Below are positions 1-15,500 of a stretch of 64,000 nucleotides of DNA, piece after piece. The first letter of the stretch is position 1. Each line of letters opens with the position of its first letter. The DNA lies in contig NC_091134.1 of assembly GCF_041381155.1 (NCBI RefSeq), forward strand, positions 38,461,338 to 38,525,337, written 5' to 3'. Origin of the DNA: Argopecten irradians. Taxonomy: Eukaryota; Mollusca; Bivalvia; Pectinida; Pectinidae. A model generated the notes under the pieces. It worked only from the letters and a program-made list of their open reading frames with translations, had not been told where the DNA came from and ran no database searches. The translations under genes and the position numbers were made by a program.

Positions 1-1582
1 GTGGGTTGGTGCGAGAGTCTCCTGTTTTCCCCAGGTATAAGCCCCTGTAGGTTGGTGCGAGTCTCCTGTGGGTCTGACCTTTACCTTGCCTAAAAGGCAT
101 GTTAGATCTGAGATGTTACTGTACACAAAATGAACACGTTTTTCTTTTTGCTTCTTTTTCTTAATTTGCAAAAAAAAATGTAAAATAGCTTGAACTATTT
201 CTGACCTGCAAGTCAAAAACAGGCAATATGGTGTTTGTTGAGCTCTTACTCTTGTTTAGGTTTAGCATGTGGTCAACCTAATTTTGTTGTGTAACTGTAG
301 TTCACACAATGAAACAAAATAGATCGTATGAATACTGTAAATTATGCAGTAGCAAGAAGACCATGCATGCAGGGCTTTGTGCTGTGACAGAGATTGTTTT
401 TGACATTCACTGTTGGTGCAGAGAACTCACTCATTCTACTGTTAGTGATACTGTTCTTCTCTACAAATACACAGCTATGCTCCTCTTGTCATTTCCATTA
501 ATTTTTTCTTCAAAGAATGAAAATCTCATGAATTTCGTATTATAACCACAAAGAAATAAATACTGCTACTTTCAGAACTTTTGCAAAATTCAATTAACGG
601 GGCATTCCTTTGTTTTAAATCATTAGGGTATGTGTTGAATCAAAACTCATGGCAAATTAACGAGTAAATCCTCCAAATTAATTAATTCAACTAGTACTGA
701 AGAGAGAACCAAGAATATTTGTTTGCACATCATTCATACTGTTTGAAACACTTTCATGTGACCTTCATATAGTCACTAATTGAATGTAACATTCCAACGT
801 ATAAATATAACTGTATATTTCTACATAAAGATTAATATCTTGCCAAATGACGTTTTGTTGTTTTTTCAATTGCACTCAAAGGATGTTAATATTCGAATTG
901 TACTGAAAAATTGTCATAACAAACTTTATTTCTGTTCATCAAACTTGTCTTATTGATAGGAATGGTGATCAACAAGTGTGCCTTCCTTATTTACATGAAC
1001 TGTTTCTGGTCAACATATACTTTTGTAAAGAAACTTTATTTTGCGGCTAATTAGAATTCGTAAATAGATTCAACTACTTATACTATATAGAGTTTTACTT
1101 GTAAATCGCGAAATTAAATCGCTGTGAAAATATCGTTGGACAAGAAATTAATTTTATTCAACACGCCACGAAACCAAAGTTGGTTTACAGTATTTTACTT
1201 GATTATTCAAAACACTTGAACAAAAAAAGACGAGCATTAGTCTGTATAGTAAGATTTATTACAGCAACAAGACTAAGCAATGTCAACTCTCCAATGTAAT
1301 GTGGATATCGCTGTTATTGGGTTATATAACAGTCCGTACAACAAACCTTCACACACATCATTTTATTGTCACTCAACTCTCAGAAAGTTTTTGAATTAAT
1401 TTAAATTTTAATCTTCATCTTTATTCTACAAGAATCTCCCTCGTGTCTTAACCTAAAGAATCTACAAACATCTAAATTGGTGTAATTGACTGTCCTACTT
1501 CGGGATTTCAGTTTTCTTCAAAATTTACAATAAAATACACATTTTAACAAGACTAAGATTACTTCAGTTATACATCGACCCC

Positions 1583-2470
1583 CTATAGGATAACCTGCCA
1601 TGATAGCAACATTGATAATCAAGAGGTAAATTGTGAACAATTTCACCTGAATGAGAGAAAAAAGTTGTTTGCAACTCTTTAAAAATCGCTGTTTGCAAGT
1701 CTACATTTTACATGTTTGTACTAAACAAATTGTCATTCTTGCAACCCATTGTCAGAAATGTAACAAATTGTCATTCTTGCAACCCAGTGTCAGAAATGTA
1801 ACAAATTGTAATTCTTGCAACCCAGTGTCAGAAATGTAATACATGTCTCGGCTGATATTAACAATAGTGTATTTAGCAATGAGGACAACAAATAGATGTA
1901 TAATTGATATGAGCAGAAACTATTAATGCTTTAAGCACTACTAGGTCACCCATAAACAGTATATAATATAATACTGTAATGGATCTGCATGATGTAATAG
2001 TGTATTAGCATTCCATTATTCTAAGTGACTACACAGCTGTACATCATTCATTACTTTTGTGCCTCAATCATTATACAATACAATACTGTTACAACTGTAG
2101 TTTTGCTATCATAGTGTTATATTGATGATGGAGTTATCTGCTCTTGTGAGAGAGTATTGACGCCTGTCATTATCTTTAAACCAATGACTTTCTCAGCGAA
2201 AATAAATCTTGTAAAAACAGTGTCACATTGATACATGCATCAACCAGCCTGGAAATAATATAGTGTCCCCAACATTTCTGTGAAAGGTACCAAAACACCA
2301 CCTCGGTAACTCTAATGCTAAACTGGCCATTTTACAACTCTTGTTACCTCCTACATGATAATCTAACATGGTAGTAACATTGACTATCACAGTCAATTGT
2401 TAACAGTGTCACCTTAATGAGAAAAAATGGCTATTTATAACTCTTTAAAAATAGCTGTTTACAAGTCAAC
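1583..2470 (+). repeat. Diverged direct repeat, two copies of about 125 bp
   Basis: The segment at 1583-1707 recurs at 2346-2470 in the same orientation. Both run through GATA..AACATTGA, an AACAnTnTCACC block, AATGAGA, and AACTCTTTAAAAAT followed by GCTGTTT..CAAGTC. The copies differ by substitutions and small indels. This may be an old interspersed element present twice or a local duplication. Confidence 0.6.
1724..1837. repeat. 38-bp tandem repeat, three copies
   Basis: Three consecutive copies begin at 1724, 1762 and 1800, each opening with AACAAATTGT and closing with CAGAAATGT. They differ at about two positions, which suggests a fairly recent local expansion. The copies share one open frame only because 38 bp and the frame happen to avoid stops there. 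I see no reason to call it coding. Confidence 0.85.
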
Positions 2471-3559
2471 AAGCCAGACATGTTTTTTTCCTTAAAGTCC
2501 TCTCCAACATATTGGCTATATATCCGATGACATCATTCAACAGGAGACGAAAGTAGTCATTTTTCACTTTAACAGTAAAGCAATGGGACCTCTATTCACA
2601 TAGCCTCTATGATTTTATATTTTAAACGGACAGGAAATAATCATGATTTATAGATTAACAATCAATAATAACAAAATATAACCACTTTTTAACTAATTCT
2701 GATGAGCTTTCAAAGCTACGGCAGCCATAGTAACCTCTCATAAATATATCGGCACAACTGACAGATATAATAAGCCGATTAGATGAAATTATTTGGTGAT
2801 AACTATGAATTTTTTTTCTTTTAAAACAATTACATCTTTTCTTCTGAAAATTCAGGATTTTCCTGAAGCTTTCGATAAAGTTATATTGTATGGAATAGCA
2901 AGAGCAATTTATTATGTCCTTATACAGACACATTTTTACAATTATTATGAAGCTACTAATTTATATATACATTTTATAATTTAAAACGTTCACATACATC
3001 AGTTACATGTATAATGTTCACTCTATAAAACTTACTCACAACAATTCAAAATCTCAGTAACAATTCACATTCACTACCTGGAAATAACACTTGCTCATAC
3101 ACATACCTTTTCATGTTCTCACCAAGAAAATCAAGTGGGAGAGCAATTTTTAAAACCGTCTTTTTGAAATAAATAAAAACAGTGCGGTAAAAAGTAGAAT
3201 AAAAATATCTCTTCCTTTGTTACTGAAACAAGTCTTATTAATCTCTCTGTCAAATTAAGAACCATTCTCGCCTTCATAAGAATATTGTGGGAAGAATTAA
3301 TTTGTACACTGTATTAATGATGAACTCAGAAATACATGATTTCACACAAATTTGTACATTGATTCGTATGAATGGATTTCATGGAACAAAATATTTTTGC
3401 CAGGAGAATCAACCAACAGATCAATTTTATATCACATATATAGTCTTTGCATTATCCTGGCTGGGCAGTATTGAAGAAGTGAGTAATATCTCTGAACTAT
3501 CATAGACCAAGACAGGTCTATGGAATGAATTCTACTGTCCAGAGTAGGGATTCCAAGGT

Positions 3560-6500
3560 TCAGTCTGTATCCGAAGAGGAGTCCTGCTCCACTGGGTTTT
3601 CTGAGTTTGCCGAGCGTCCTAGAAAACATTTCATAAAAGATGTACAATAAGGTTTATTATCATGTAACCATTTGTACATGAAACAGGAGAGGAGAAAATG
3701 TAGCTTCCGCACTGGAATTTGAACCAGGGAACCCTGAATGCTCTACTGATTGAAATACCTCACAGTGTGGTTATGACCCCGGAACTAGGTACCCCTTGAA
3801 GCGAGAGAGAGAAAATCAGGATTTGAATAGAGCTAAGATCATAGCTATTATCTGAATTTTGAGATGTTTTTGGATACTGACGTTTGGTACACGTGATTCC
3901 GAATTTATCAGTCTCACATTGATATATAAATGGTTTTTTGAGAATTGTCAAAAAAAAAACTTACTAGATGTAAACATGCCACCACACCAAGGGTGTTCTA
4001 AGAGAACATTAAAATTTGTACATATATAAGAAAAAACCCAGTTCTAATGGAAATTAGATCAGTCGGTTTTACTGTGATATGCCAGAAAAGCCCATGGTGT
4101 TGAAATGCGTATGAAATGTTCAAACTCGCTCACTTTCCGCCATTACACAGTGTGGTCAAACATATTGTATGCTGAACCCTGTCCCTTGCTCTTAGAGTAA
4201 TGATATTGTCTAGAACTGCTCAAATCGCTCTGACAGTAGTGTGTTTTCCTTATTAGGTGAATTGTCTTGCCTAAAAAATTCATTTTATCACATCCACAGT
4301 GGTTATGTAGTTCATTTGTTTAACTTGCGTGACTTTGGCTCTGATATGGGTGCAGCGTACATATTGTACCTGCTTAATCGTATTAATCAACGATTTGTAA
4401 TTACACCGTTATCAATTAAAATACTAAACAATGTCCAATGACGTGAAATTTGTCAATATTTTATGTTATATGTTTCATAAGAAATCTTAAACAATACGTT
4501 TATGCCATATTTTGGTTTTTGGTTATGTAAAAGAATTAGCCTGAGTGGATTGTCCCTTTAACAAAACAATGAAGTCACAATGGATACCTACACGCAAGGG
4601 AAATACTCTGTAATATGCAAATACAGGAATATAAATTGGAGAGTAATGTTTGCAGAAGATTATTTTACCCGATCGAATCTGGTTGAGTGAGGCCAGTACA
4701 CGTAACATAAAGGCAGCAGGAACGGTGATGGTATCTCGGGTCTCCTCCAGCATCACCTCATTTCTCCTCATAATCTGTAAAATCCGAGGTTTTAATTAGT
4801 ACAACAGGATCTCACAACTGCTCCACAACGTGACATGATGAAATACAACAAGAAGGTTAAGGTAATATGCCCCCTCCACAATAAATCGTAAGTACAGAAA
4901 AAGTAAATGCTAATGCTGATCAGCAGTCACAGAAATAGCTTGTCTAGTACTGTTAAGTCAAGTTAATTGATATCTGTTCTGACATTGCTATATCTGGATA
5001 TAAGTAAAATTATATTAGATACCTCATTAGCTTTCTCCTCATCAAAACAGCTCTTCTCCTCCATAGGGGACCAGATCTTTACATCATAATCAATTCCACT
5101 GGTGGCTAGAACTAAATTATTTACGTTATTATGTGATAATGCTATTCACAAGCACATGAATCACTTTATAAATCACAACTCAACATTATTACAAAAGATG
5201 GCACTTGATAAATATAATGAGTCATTGATCGTAGAGCCAGTCATTTTAGTGAGTCCAAAACATGATTTTGCTTTAAAAGGAGAAACATTTATGATGTATG
5301 TAAGGGTATCCTACCGTACATTTACCTATCATTAATATTTTTCACTGATAAAATATCATTTCAACAAAGCCTTGTAAAATCATCTTCACAAAAATAACCA
5401 GCATAGACAGTTGGAGATCAGCTCCAGTTCCTGAACTTCCCATAGAAAAGCATTACAGAATTTAAGGAAGCTCTAAGATTTTAAATTTTGTAATGCTTTC
5501 CTATGAGGAATTTTTAGGCTAAGGAATTCCATCTATGTGGTATTACATTGTCTTTTGTCTAGTCCTATCAGAGATCAAAATGTTTCTGCGTACTTACTAG
5601 GGTCAAAGGGATGGGGCTGGAGACAGTTGACCACATGCCGGTCACCTTCCAGTAACATGACCAGTTTAGACGTGTAACGATCCCAGATAAAGATGTGACC
5701 ACAATCTGAACCACTCATAACAAACTGACTTCCCCAGAAGTTCGCCTCCTTGATCTGTCAAAACAAAATTGGCTAATTACTCTTACAATGATGAAATTGC
5801 CAACAATGATAAAAACGTTTTTGGTTTTTTTTTAATAAATTCACAGCTATTTAACAAAGAGCTATACTGCATAAAGTATGTGTTTGTAGTTGCTGTCTGC
5901 AGTTTTTCATTAACAAAAGTACTTGCATTGTAATACTGTATACTTCCATTGTATAGATGGAAGAGCTTCCAGAAGCAGATGAGCAACAAATCAGAATTTA
6001 TATTCTAGACAGAGAAGAGGGCATATCGAGTTAGGTAGGTTCAGGACAAGGTGAGCTGGTAAATTATAAATCTTTAATAGTAAAATTATGAAAAGTAGAA
6101 TTATGAATAGATCTATTTGGACAACCTAATGTGAATTTTATTCTTATAGCAATGGAACTTTTAGGTGGATAAAGGGATCCTTACCATTGTGCAAGCATTC
6201 TTACAGCCCCAGCACATCGAAGTAATACTAGCAGACTTATCATCATGTGGAGAGAGCATCTAGTATGTAGTCTCTAGGATTTATGCAATCCTCTTTAAGA
6301 AATAAAGAATTGAATTGTGCAAGCATTTGTGTAGCCCTAGAGCTTGAAATTAATGCTAGGAGCCTTACCATTGTGCGAGCATTCCTATGTCCGCGAAACT
6401 TTGAAGTAAAGGTTGGTTGGTGTATATTTCTTAATTCCATTTCCTCTTTCTCTCGTTCCTCCTGTCGTTTACGGTACAATTCCTGCAGTCGGATGGCTGT

Positions 6501-9500
6501 GATGTGACGCTCAAGAGTGTCTCTGTTTTCTCTGAGGAAAATGATATTTGAAGAGCACTGATTAAGCATATCACAGGTATTCCAGCAAATGAATATTTAG
6601 GTGCATCCAAGTTCAATTAAATTCACAAAATCACATGATTAAAAGCAGTAAATAGAGTTACCTCCTCCTGCGCGGTGTAGTGGTGTCATCATCACTGCTA
6701 TCATCATCCGTTGACAGCTGGAAGTTCCCTGTCGGAGGGCCACTTCGGCCTATCCGTCTTTGCCGGGTACTTGTCTCTCTAGCAGGATTTGGAGCTGAAT
6801 CTTGTGCTGTACTCTCAGAGTCTGTAAAATCAAAACTTACAAGACAATACATTCACATCGTGAAAATACACATTCATGGACTAAAGTTCATTTCATTTCA
6901 TTGTAGAAATGATTGACTACTTATTTCTTTGAGAACCTGTATATCATTATATATAGTGTATTGAGATATATATTTACAGCCTTAGTTACCAGCTGGTTCT
7001 CCTGCCAGATAAGGGATTTTACTTCCACTGCTATTACAACTTTTACTACTACTACTTACTCAGTTCAGCCTCTGCTCCACCTGTTGCTACAGATCCATCA
7101 CCATCACCCGATGCATCTTGAGACACTTGTGACGTTGACGGTTGTAACACTTGCGACGTTGAAGGTTGTGGCACCTGTGATGTCGATGGTTCTGATCCTG
7201 TGGATTTACTTGAAACGGCAACTTCCTCAGGTTGTGACATGGATTTCTGTTTGTCTGATGATGACTCATCAGACTTGAAAAGTCTAGGTTTGACACCTTT
7301 TAGATCTTTTTGTTCCTTCTTTTTCTTATCTCTATCATTTGGATCATCCTCTGGATCATCTGCCCCCACACTCAGTACACATGTCCCTGGAGAATTCTCA
7401 TTGACCTTTGGGTCAAGCTCACCCTCCTTTCCACTCTCACCACCTTGAGGGTCTGCATGACTAGATTCTGTATTACCCACTCTGCTTGTAGAGCACTCGG
7501 GGTGACCCCCAGATGCCCTAGATTCCGTATGATAATCCTCTGTCTCCATCAACTGTTCATGTTCAATTTTACACTCACTATCACTTGCACTGTCTAAATC
7601 CTCACTAACACACACAGGACTTTCTATCTCTAAACTACTGGCTGAGTCAATAGGTTTCTCAGGACTGACTGAGACATCCGGTCCCCGAGGACTGACTGAT
7701 TCAATAGGTCTCCTGGGACTCACTGACTCAGTGCTACCCTCAGGTTCATCTGAATGCCTTTGTCCATCAGGAAGGGCCGAATCACTTAGTCCATGAGGAA
7801 TGTCAGAATCACTAGGATCTTGTGGTTTTAAAGAATTACTTTGGATCTGAGGACTTGCTGCATCCTCTGAAATGTCATGATCAGGAGATGTTACACTACT
7901 GTCAAGGTTGTTCTCACTTTGGGCAGGATCACTCTGAAAACTTTCCAAGTCTCTATTATTGTCAATTTGAGACAACAGATCTGGATGGCTGTCATCCCGT
8001 TCAAATTGACTAGTGTCCCTAACAAGGGGAGCCAGCGAAGCATTCTCCGCACTCCTCTGTAGCAGGCCGGCCTCTAAGTTTTCAAACTTGGCAAATCCTA
8101 ACCTGATGGTACTGCTAGTGGTTCCCTCGGAGGAGTAATGCAAGCTGATGACTGGCTCCATTTGTCCTGGGGACAGTGGTGCCTCCTCATTACCATGGTC
8201 ACCAACAACAACTGCTGGCTGTTGACCCGACGTTGACCCCGAGGTAGACGGGACAGCTTCCTCAGTGAGTACTGTTTGGGATGAACTAGGTCTTTCTACC
8301 ACACTAGATATTGCACTTGATGAACTTTGACCAGTCTGGTCATTATCAGTTGCATCCTGTCGTCCCGAATTCCTATCTCTTACTGACACATCACCACCCT
8401 CATTTATAGATTCTGTTGTTGAGGACTGTCTACCACTATCTGACCTCTGAGCTCCCTCTGTAGTTCTAGGTCTCTCAGGATCGTTTACATCGTCTACATC
8501 TCCAGCAGTTCCTGGGGAAAAAAGACAATTAGTGAAACAGAACACTGCGAGTAGCTTTTTGTTGTGTAAAACCATTTGTTGTTGTGTTTGCTTAGAAACT
8601 GCAAATAAAAGAAATAATACAAATTCAAACATGATTTGATATCATTGTTCCACGCGCTAACCACAAAAGTTTCTCCCCATAAAACTATAGTACTGTGAGT
8701 GATGCGCATGAAATGCAATATGAAAAGTCCAAGGTCATTATGTGCGAGCAAAAATATTAATATGAAGAGAACTTGCTAGACAACAGGATCTGGAAAGTTT
8801 GTAAAGTTAACTATTATCTTACTGGACACATTTCTTTCTTCTGTCCCTGTGCCATCTCTGGAGGACATGGGTTCTTCGACACCACTACCCTGGGGCATGT
8901 AGGTTACTTCCACGGGCCCCTCCTGAGTGGTCTGGTTGGAATCTTCATGACTTATACCTTCAGCTCTAGATTCTGAACCTTCCCCTTGACCTTCCACACT
9001 TTCCCCTTGACCTTCTGAACTTTCACCCTGACCTTCTGTCCTCCTTAAGTTTCCATCCAGCCAGCGAGTTAGCATGTCAGACATTCGCTGCATAATTGAG
9101 GTGTGTGGGCTTCTCCTTTGTTCTGCTGTTAGAAACACATCATCAAAAGTAACAATGCTGAAACACTGATTTAAATCTGAAGGTGTTAAATGATTAAACT
9201 GATATTCAAATGAATTATGATGATAAAATATATTGATATATCAATAAATAAATACATAACAAAACATTAACCATCAGTATATGGTTATATGTATTGGGAT
9301 ATATATTTACAGCTTGAGTCACACCAGGCGTGGAAGGTGAATCACCTAGAGAACAACTATCAACATAAAGATTATCAGTACCAGGCAAACACTCCATGTA
9401 TGTCTGGAAGAATTAACTTATATATCTTGTAATAAAATTTCAGATGAGTTATCAATTACCAACTAAGGTAATAATGACATTACCTGAGCCCTGGGCTTGT

Positions 9501-12500
9501 CGTTCACTCTCTGGACGGGCATTAGGGCCTGTATCTGACCAATCCCCACGCAATCGTAGACGTTTAATAGGTGGATGACCAGCAGCAGCCTCCTCTAAAG
9601 CTTCTGTTGATGAGGAGGAGGAGCTAGCTATAACTCCTCCTAATGTCCCAGACACATCTCCTGGTAGGGCTCCACCCATAGCTCTACCAGCATCCACGCC
9701 CCTCCCCCCTCTGTTGAGTCCCACCCCACTACTCCCCGCCCTTTCCTCTTCACCTGCTTCCTTTGGAATTGCCCCACCCTCAGACTGACTATTTTCTTCC
9801 TCTTTCTGACTTGGTTGTACATCTTCTTTATCCTTCTCACTTTCTTTTCTCTCTTCATCAAATGTACACTTCTCCTCCTTACTTTCACCACCCTTCCCTC
9901 TTTCATCTTTCTTCCTGCCCTCTGCCAGACCTATTCCAATCCTTTTTCCTCCCTCAAGCTTCCCACTGTCCTTGCTTCCTTTTGCCCCATCCTTGCCCCT
10001 ATTATTTTTCCCCTCCTTTGACCCTCCATCTTCCCCAACCTTTTTGAATGTATGACTTTGTTCTTTATTTCCTACACCTCCCTTGCTATCACTCCCAGAA
10101 TTCCCCGTTTCTGCTTGGTTGGTGTTGCCACCGGTAAATGCAGTGGAGCGTAACTGTTTTGAGGCTGACTTTACTGGCTCTAAACTATCATCCGTCTGTG
10201 AAATATCCAATAAGTCTGAATAAGTTTCAGCAATTATTGTACAGGTCAGTCATATTGTGCATGTAAAGCTATTACAATCAGCAAATAATCATTTTGTCAT
10301 GTTATCAACCTAATTTTAAAAAAAAAGTATTTTCATGAAGTCTGTTAAACATAAACCTACCATATTCTGGTGTCTAGGATTAGAAGACTTGGACTCTGAT
10401 GGTAAGTTTTTCCCCAAGCATTTATACTTGTTTTCCTGAAAAATAAGAATATATAGTTTTGTATATAAAACAGGAAATTAATTCTTTCGGTCACCATTTC
10501 TCCAATCTTTAATGAACAATGCAATTGTTATGGAAAAGATAACTCAGGTTACGGAAAAGACTATTATATGTGCTAGACACAGAGAGCTACCACAATAAAA
10601 GAAACAGTAGAGCTTGATTTAATGATATTTAATTTATATAATGTAGAAGTAATTAGACACCCCCACCCCTGTATATTATGACAGACCCCTGTGGTGCTAG
10701 ATAATATGTGACGTCATCGATACATATCAATACTGATGCATAATGATGATGGCTGATGGTGCAACGAAAATGTTTCGTAACAACTGAAATTTCATCATGG
10801 GGAAAGAATGATCAAACGTGGGTCTGTCAAGTGGCCATGAATATCTAAACCCTTGTGTAAGATGGTGGCTAGCAAGCCTGGTGTTGACCAATCAAAATCT
10901 TACACTCATAATGAGATCCATGAATTCCTGTCCACTTGAAAGACCCATGCCAGATTCTGGTACCAGGGTAGTAGGTAGTCCCCCTTTGATTACAAACTTA
11001 TAATCAGTGTCCTACCAATAGACAGCCATGATATGTAAATCTAGCTGTATCGGTACAGAGAGTAGTGGCCAGTACTGTCTAACAAGCTTACCTTATGTCC
11101 GAATAGGTAAATATATTCAGATGAATAGCTAACGAGTACGTCTTCGCCATCTGGACTGTAGTTTAGGGATGTGATTCTATACGAACGGCCAGAAAGTGTC
11201 GGAGCTGTGAAGCGACACAGCATACCCGTAATACTTCGGCCAGCATAGTTACCTAGTAACAGAAAACCTGTACTGTAGAACTTCTGTCTTATTTCCACCA
11301 TATCGTTTCATAGCAGCAGAAAATAGATATCGCCCAGCTTTTATGCAAAAAATTTAATTGACTAGCAACAGAAATTGTAAAGGTATACATCCAGCATAAC
11401 TTTCTAGCAACAAAAAAATCCATTAAAGATTAATAGTAATGTTGTGTCAAAAAGGGTCAATCTACTTCTTACTATACAATGAAGGCATATTCACCGTCTA
11501 TATAGACCATAGATTCCATGGAAAGATAGTTTAGTACAAGTGTCTCATCCTTACCAGTAGCTCGTGTTCCCAACATCCGTCGATCAAAAATGCGAACAGA
11601 ACTGTCAGAACATGCAATAGCCAAGTGATAGGGTACGAAAGGGTTTACTGCAAGGGAGGTAACTGCTCGGTGACAGTTGATCAACACATCCTGAAAAAAA
11701 TAAAATCAATAATAATATCTGTTGTATATCTGAAAGGGCTAAAGTATTTCATATCCCTACTGTTGCCATAGCTACAGGAGTAATCAGTGGCTTAAAATTG
11801 TATTCTAAGATTTAGATAAAGATTTCTGTATTCTGTGTTGACAAGATTAGTCATACTGAACAAATAATATAAATGAAAAGTTGATTTAACAGATCCTGAA
11901 TACTTTTATTTCATTTTCATGCTCTAACAGCATTAAACATTAACAGATTAAAATGTTCCACCTCTTTACAGTCTTCCTTTGTACAGCTGGACTTAGCTCG
12001 GAGATCGAACCAGCGGACCGTACCATCTTCCCCACAGGATAAGAACAGGGATGCCTCGTTGGGTACCACCAATACCTAAACAACCATCAAAATCACTGAA
12101 CAACAATAAACTTTAGAAACAATACATTTATTTCAAGCATCATCTACTTTCATAATCATTTCAAATATCATGCTATGAAAAATTTTGATATACTAGACTT
12201 GCTGTGTGTTAGTTTTGGTACATGTGTATCAAAGTTAAAAACAGATTACTGAAGTAGGAATATTTGTATTACCTTGTATCTATTTCCACAGCTTAAAACA
12301 GATTAATGGAGTAGAAACCTCTATGTTACCTCATATGTTGTACCGAAGTGACAGTCAAACAAATTACTGGTGTAGGAGTCCGGTCTCTCCACCTCTGTGT
12401 GGTAGATCTTTCCATCCCCAGAACAACTCACAATCTGCCCCAAAGGATAACAGTTTTGTTTTAATTGTGAATGTAAAATGTTTTTCATTGCACCTTCACT

Positions 12501-15500
12501 TATGAAATATATCCATTAACTAAAGGTTTTTAGTTTTGGCAAATGATTAGATAATTAAATTAAGAGTTACTGTATTTTCTGAAGATTCTAAAATCTTGAG
12601 GAGGGGAGGGATATAAGGTGTAATTTTGAAATATTGATAAGCGGGAGGGGTGTAACTAATTCTGTAATCTTCAGAAGTACCAGAAGTTGAAACCTATTCT
12701 GAAATCTTGAAGTGAACAATGTAACAAACCCTGTATATACATTTCAAAGAATACAATGTATATATATTATGTAACTATATTTTTTAAACATACCTGTTTG
12801 TCACCAGAAGTTGGCAAGTACTTAGCACTGAATATATTGGCACGGTGACCAGAGCGAATAGACAGAACTTTCTGTTAACAAGAACAACACATCATGGATA
12901 GAAACATTGATATCTCGGTCAGACTGATTAGTACATTGATTAATTTAGACAGATTTACACATCAAATGGGGCATTTGAAAGCCTCATCCAAACATTAAAA
13001 ATAAAAAACGAACACAAATCACGCAAAGATTTTTACACAATTAGTTTTTAAATAATGCATGGTAATAAATATATAAATGTCCAATAGCAGGTCTGTTTTG
13101 CATCAATATAATTCTGTTTAATTTACTGACTCACTGGTTGGCACGAAAGCCCCAACCTGTCAATAAAGGCAACCTGTCTATAGTGACCGTTTTTCTGTCA
13201 CTCCTTCAGTGGTCTCTATAGACAGGTTTGACTGTACGTGTACAAATTTTATCCAAGATTTTCTTATTTAAACCAACTTTCATTTCCTATGTAACTTTTC
13301 ATGAATTACCGTATTCAACCCAATAAGCGCCCAGGGCATTTAAAAAATTAAACAAGAGGCCCATGGACCTTAACGGTCACCTGAGTTCAGATACAGAATG
13401 AAACAAAGACATGCATATAAACACTATATATTGTCCCATCAGGCCCTTGAAGTCAGTCAGTGATTTTATAAATTTGACTTTTTAATATCTATGAAGATTA
13501 TTTTGGTTCCATCAAATCTGTGAATTCAGAAGAAAGATTTTTGAAATGATATCCATTTTGAGTTTTTCACCCCTTTTGGCCCCACCCCTCTGGCCCCTGG
13601 GGGTCGGCCAGGACCAATATGGATATGATGTTAAAATGCTATCTCAGGCTAATAATTCTAACCCAGGTTGACTAATTTCCTATGAAAACTAAGCAAATAA
13701 TGGTCCTAAATGTGTTTTTCCTATATAAACTATAGTAAATTTGACCCCCTCCCCAGGGGAAAATCGGAGATCCCAGGGCCATGATATTCACAATATTTTG
13801 TAAAGGGCCTTATGTCCTTCCAATCTATCAAGAGTATCTGGTTCCATAAAATCTGTGAATTCAAAACAAAGATTTTTGAAATTACCATTTTGACCCCTTT
13901 TGGCTCCGCCCCTCTGGCCCCTGGGGGTCGGCCATGACCAATATGGATATGATGCTAAAATGCTATTTCAGGCTAATAATTCTAACCCAGTTTGACTAAA
14001 TTCCTATGAAAAATAGGCAAATTATGTTCATAAATGTTTTTCCTATATAAACTAAAGTAAACTTGACTCCCTCCCCAGGGGGAAACATGAGACCCAAGGT
14101 CATATAATTCACAATTTTTGTAAAGGACTGTAAGATCTTTCCATCTATGAGGAGTATTTGATTCTACCAGTTCCAGAATTTCAGAAGAAGATTTTTGAAG
14201 TTTTAGCCAATTTTACCCGTTTTGGCCCCGCCCCTAAGGCCCCTGGGGATCAGTCATGGAAAATTTGTTAATAAGATTCAATAGCCATCACATAGGGATA
14301 ATTCCGACTACAATTGACTAATTTCCTATTATAATGACTAAATAATGCTCAAAATTGTGTTTTCCCTACATAAACTATAGTAAACTTAACCCCCTCCCCA
14401 GGGGGAAACCTGAGACCTAAGGGTCATATAATTCACAATTTTCATAAAACACCTTATGACCTGTCCATCTTTGAAGAGTATTTGATTCTACCATTTCCAG
14501 TATTTAAGAGGAAGATTTTTAAAGTTTTAGCCTATTTGCCCCTTTTGGACCCGCCCCTCTGCCCCGAGGGGGTTAACCAGGACCAATATAGATACAATAT
14601 TAAAATGTTATCTCAGGCTAATAATTCTAAACAAGTTTGACTCATTTCCAATGAAAATTGAGCAAAAAATGCTCATAAATCTGTTTTCCCTATATAAACT
14701 ATAGTTAACTTGACCCCTCCCCAGGGGGGAAACGTAAGACCCCAGGGTCATATAATTCACAATTTTCATGAGACGTCACCTTAGACAATGTCCATCTATG
14801 AAAAGTATTTGATTCTACCATTTCCAGTATTTAAGAAGAAGATTTTTTTAAAGTTTTAGCCTATTTGCCCCTTTTGGCCCCACCTCCCTGACCCAAGGGG
14901 GTTGACCAACACCAATATAGATATGATATTAATATGTTATCTCAGACTTATAATTCCAAACAAGTTTGACTCATTTCCTATGAAAATTGAGAAAAAAATG
15001 CTCATAAATGTGTTTTCCCTATAAACTTTAGTAAACTTGACCCACTCCCCAGGGGAAAACTTGAGACTCCAGGGTCGTATAATTCACAATTTTTGTAAAA
15101 ATCCTCAAGACCTTTCCATCTATGAAGAGTATGTGATTCTACCATTTCCAAAATTTCAGAAGAAGATTTTTGAAGTTATAGCCTATTTGACCAATTTTGA
15201 CCCCGCCCCTAAGGCCCCTGGGGGTCAGTCATGGAAAATTGGTTAATAGGATTCAATGGCCATCTCATACTGATAATTCTGAGAATATTTGATTCATTTC
15301 CTATTACAAATGATCAAATAATACTCAAAAATGTGTTTTTTTCTCTATATAAACTATAGTAAACTTAACCCCCTCCCCAGGGGGAAACCTGAGACCCCAG
15401 GGTCATATAATTCACAATTTTTGTAAAGGACCTTAGGACCTTTTTATCTATGAAGAGTATTTAATTCCATCACATCTGTGAGTGGAGAAGAAAATTTTTG

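Larger units (their letters stand above)
1..3559. other. DCAF6 3' flank, no gene recognised
   Basis: This is AT-rich sequence downstream of the DCAF6 stop. A possible poly(A) signal for the minus strand (AATAAA, plus 2908-2913) lies about 650 bp past the stop. The rest holds only short repeats: a partly duplicated GGTTGGTGCGAG segment at 1-80, a three-copy 38-bp tandem at 1724-1837, and a roughly 125-bp direct repeat at 1583-1707 and 2346-2470. The small open frames here have no recognisable motifs or splice context. Confidence 0.5.

Noticed and set aside
6960-7030. Second possible cassette exon in DCAF6 between exons 12 and 13
   Set aside because: The only good splice sites give a length that shifts the frame of exon 13, while exons 12 and 13 join in frame directly.
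9311-9407. Possible cassette exon in DCAF6 between exons 10 and 11 (open frame [20 protein letters not shown])
   Set aside because: The acceptor and donor look acceptable, but the phase does not fit: joined to exon 10 it reads into a stop within ten codons. The exons on either side join perfectly without it.
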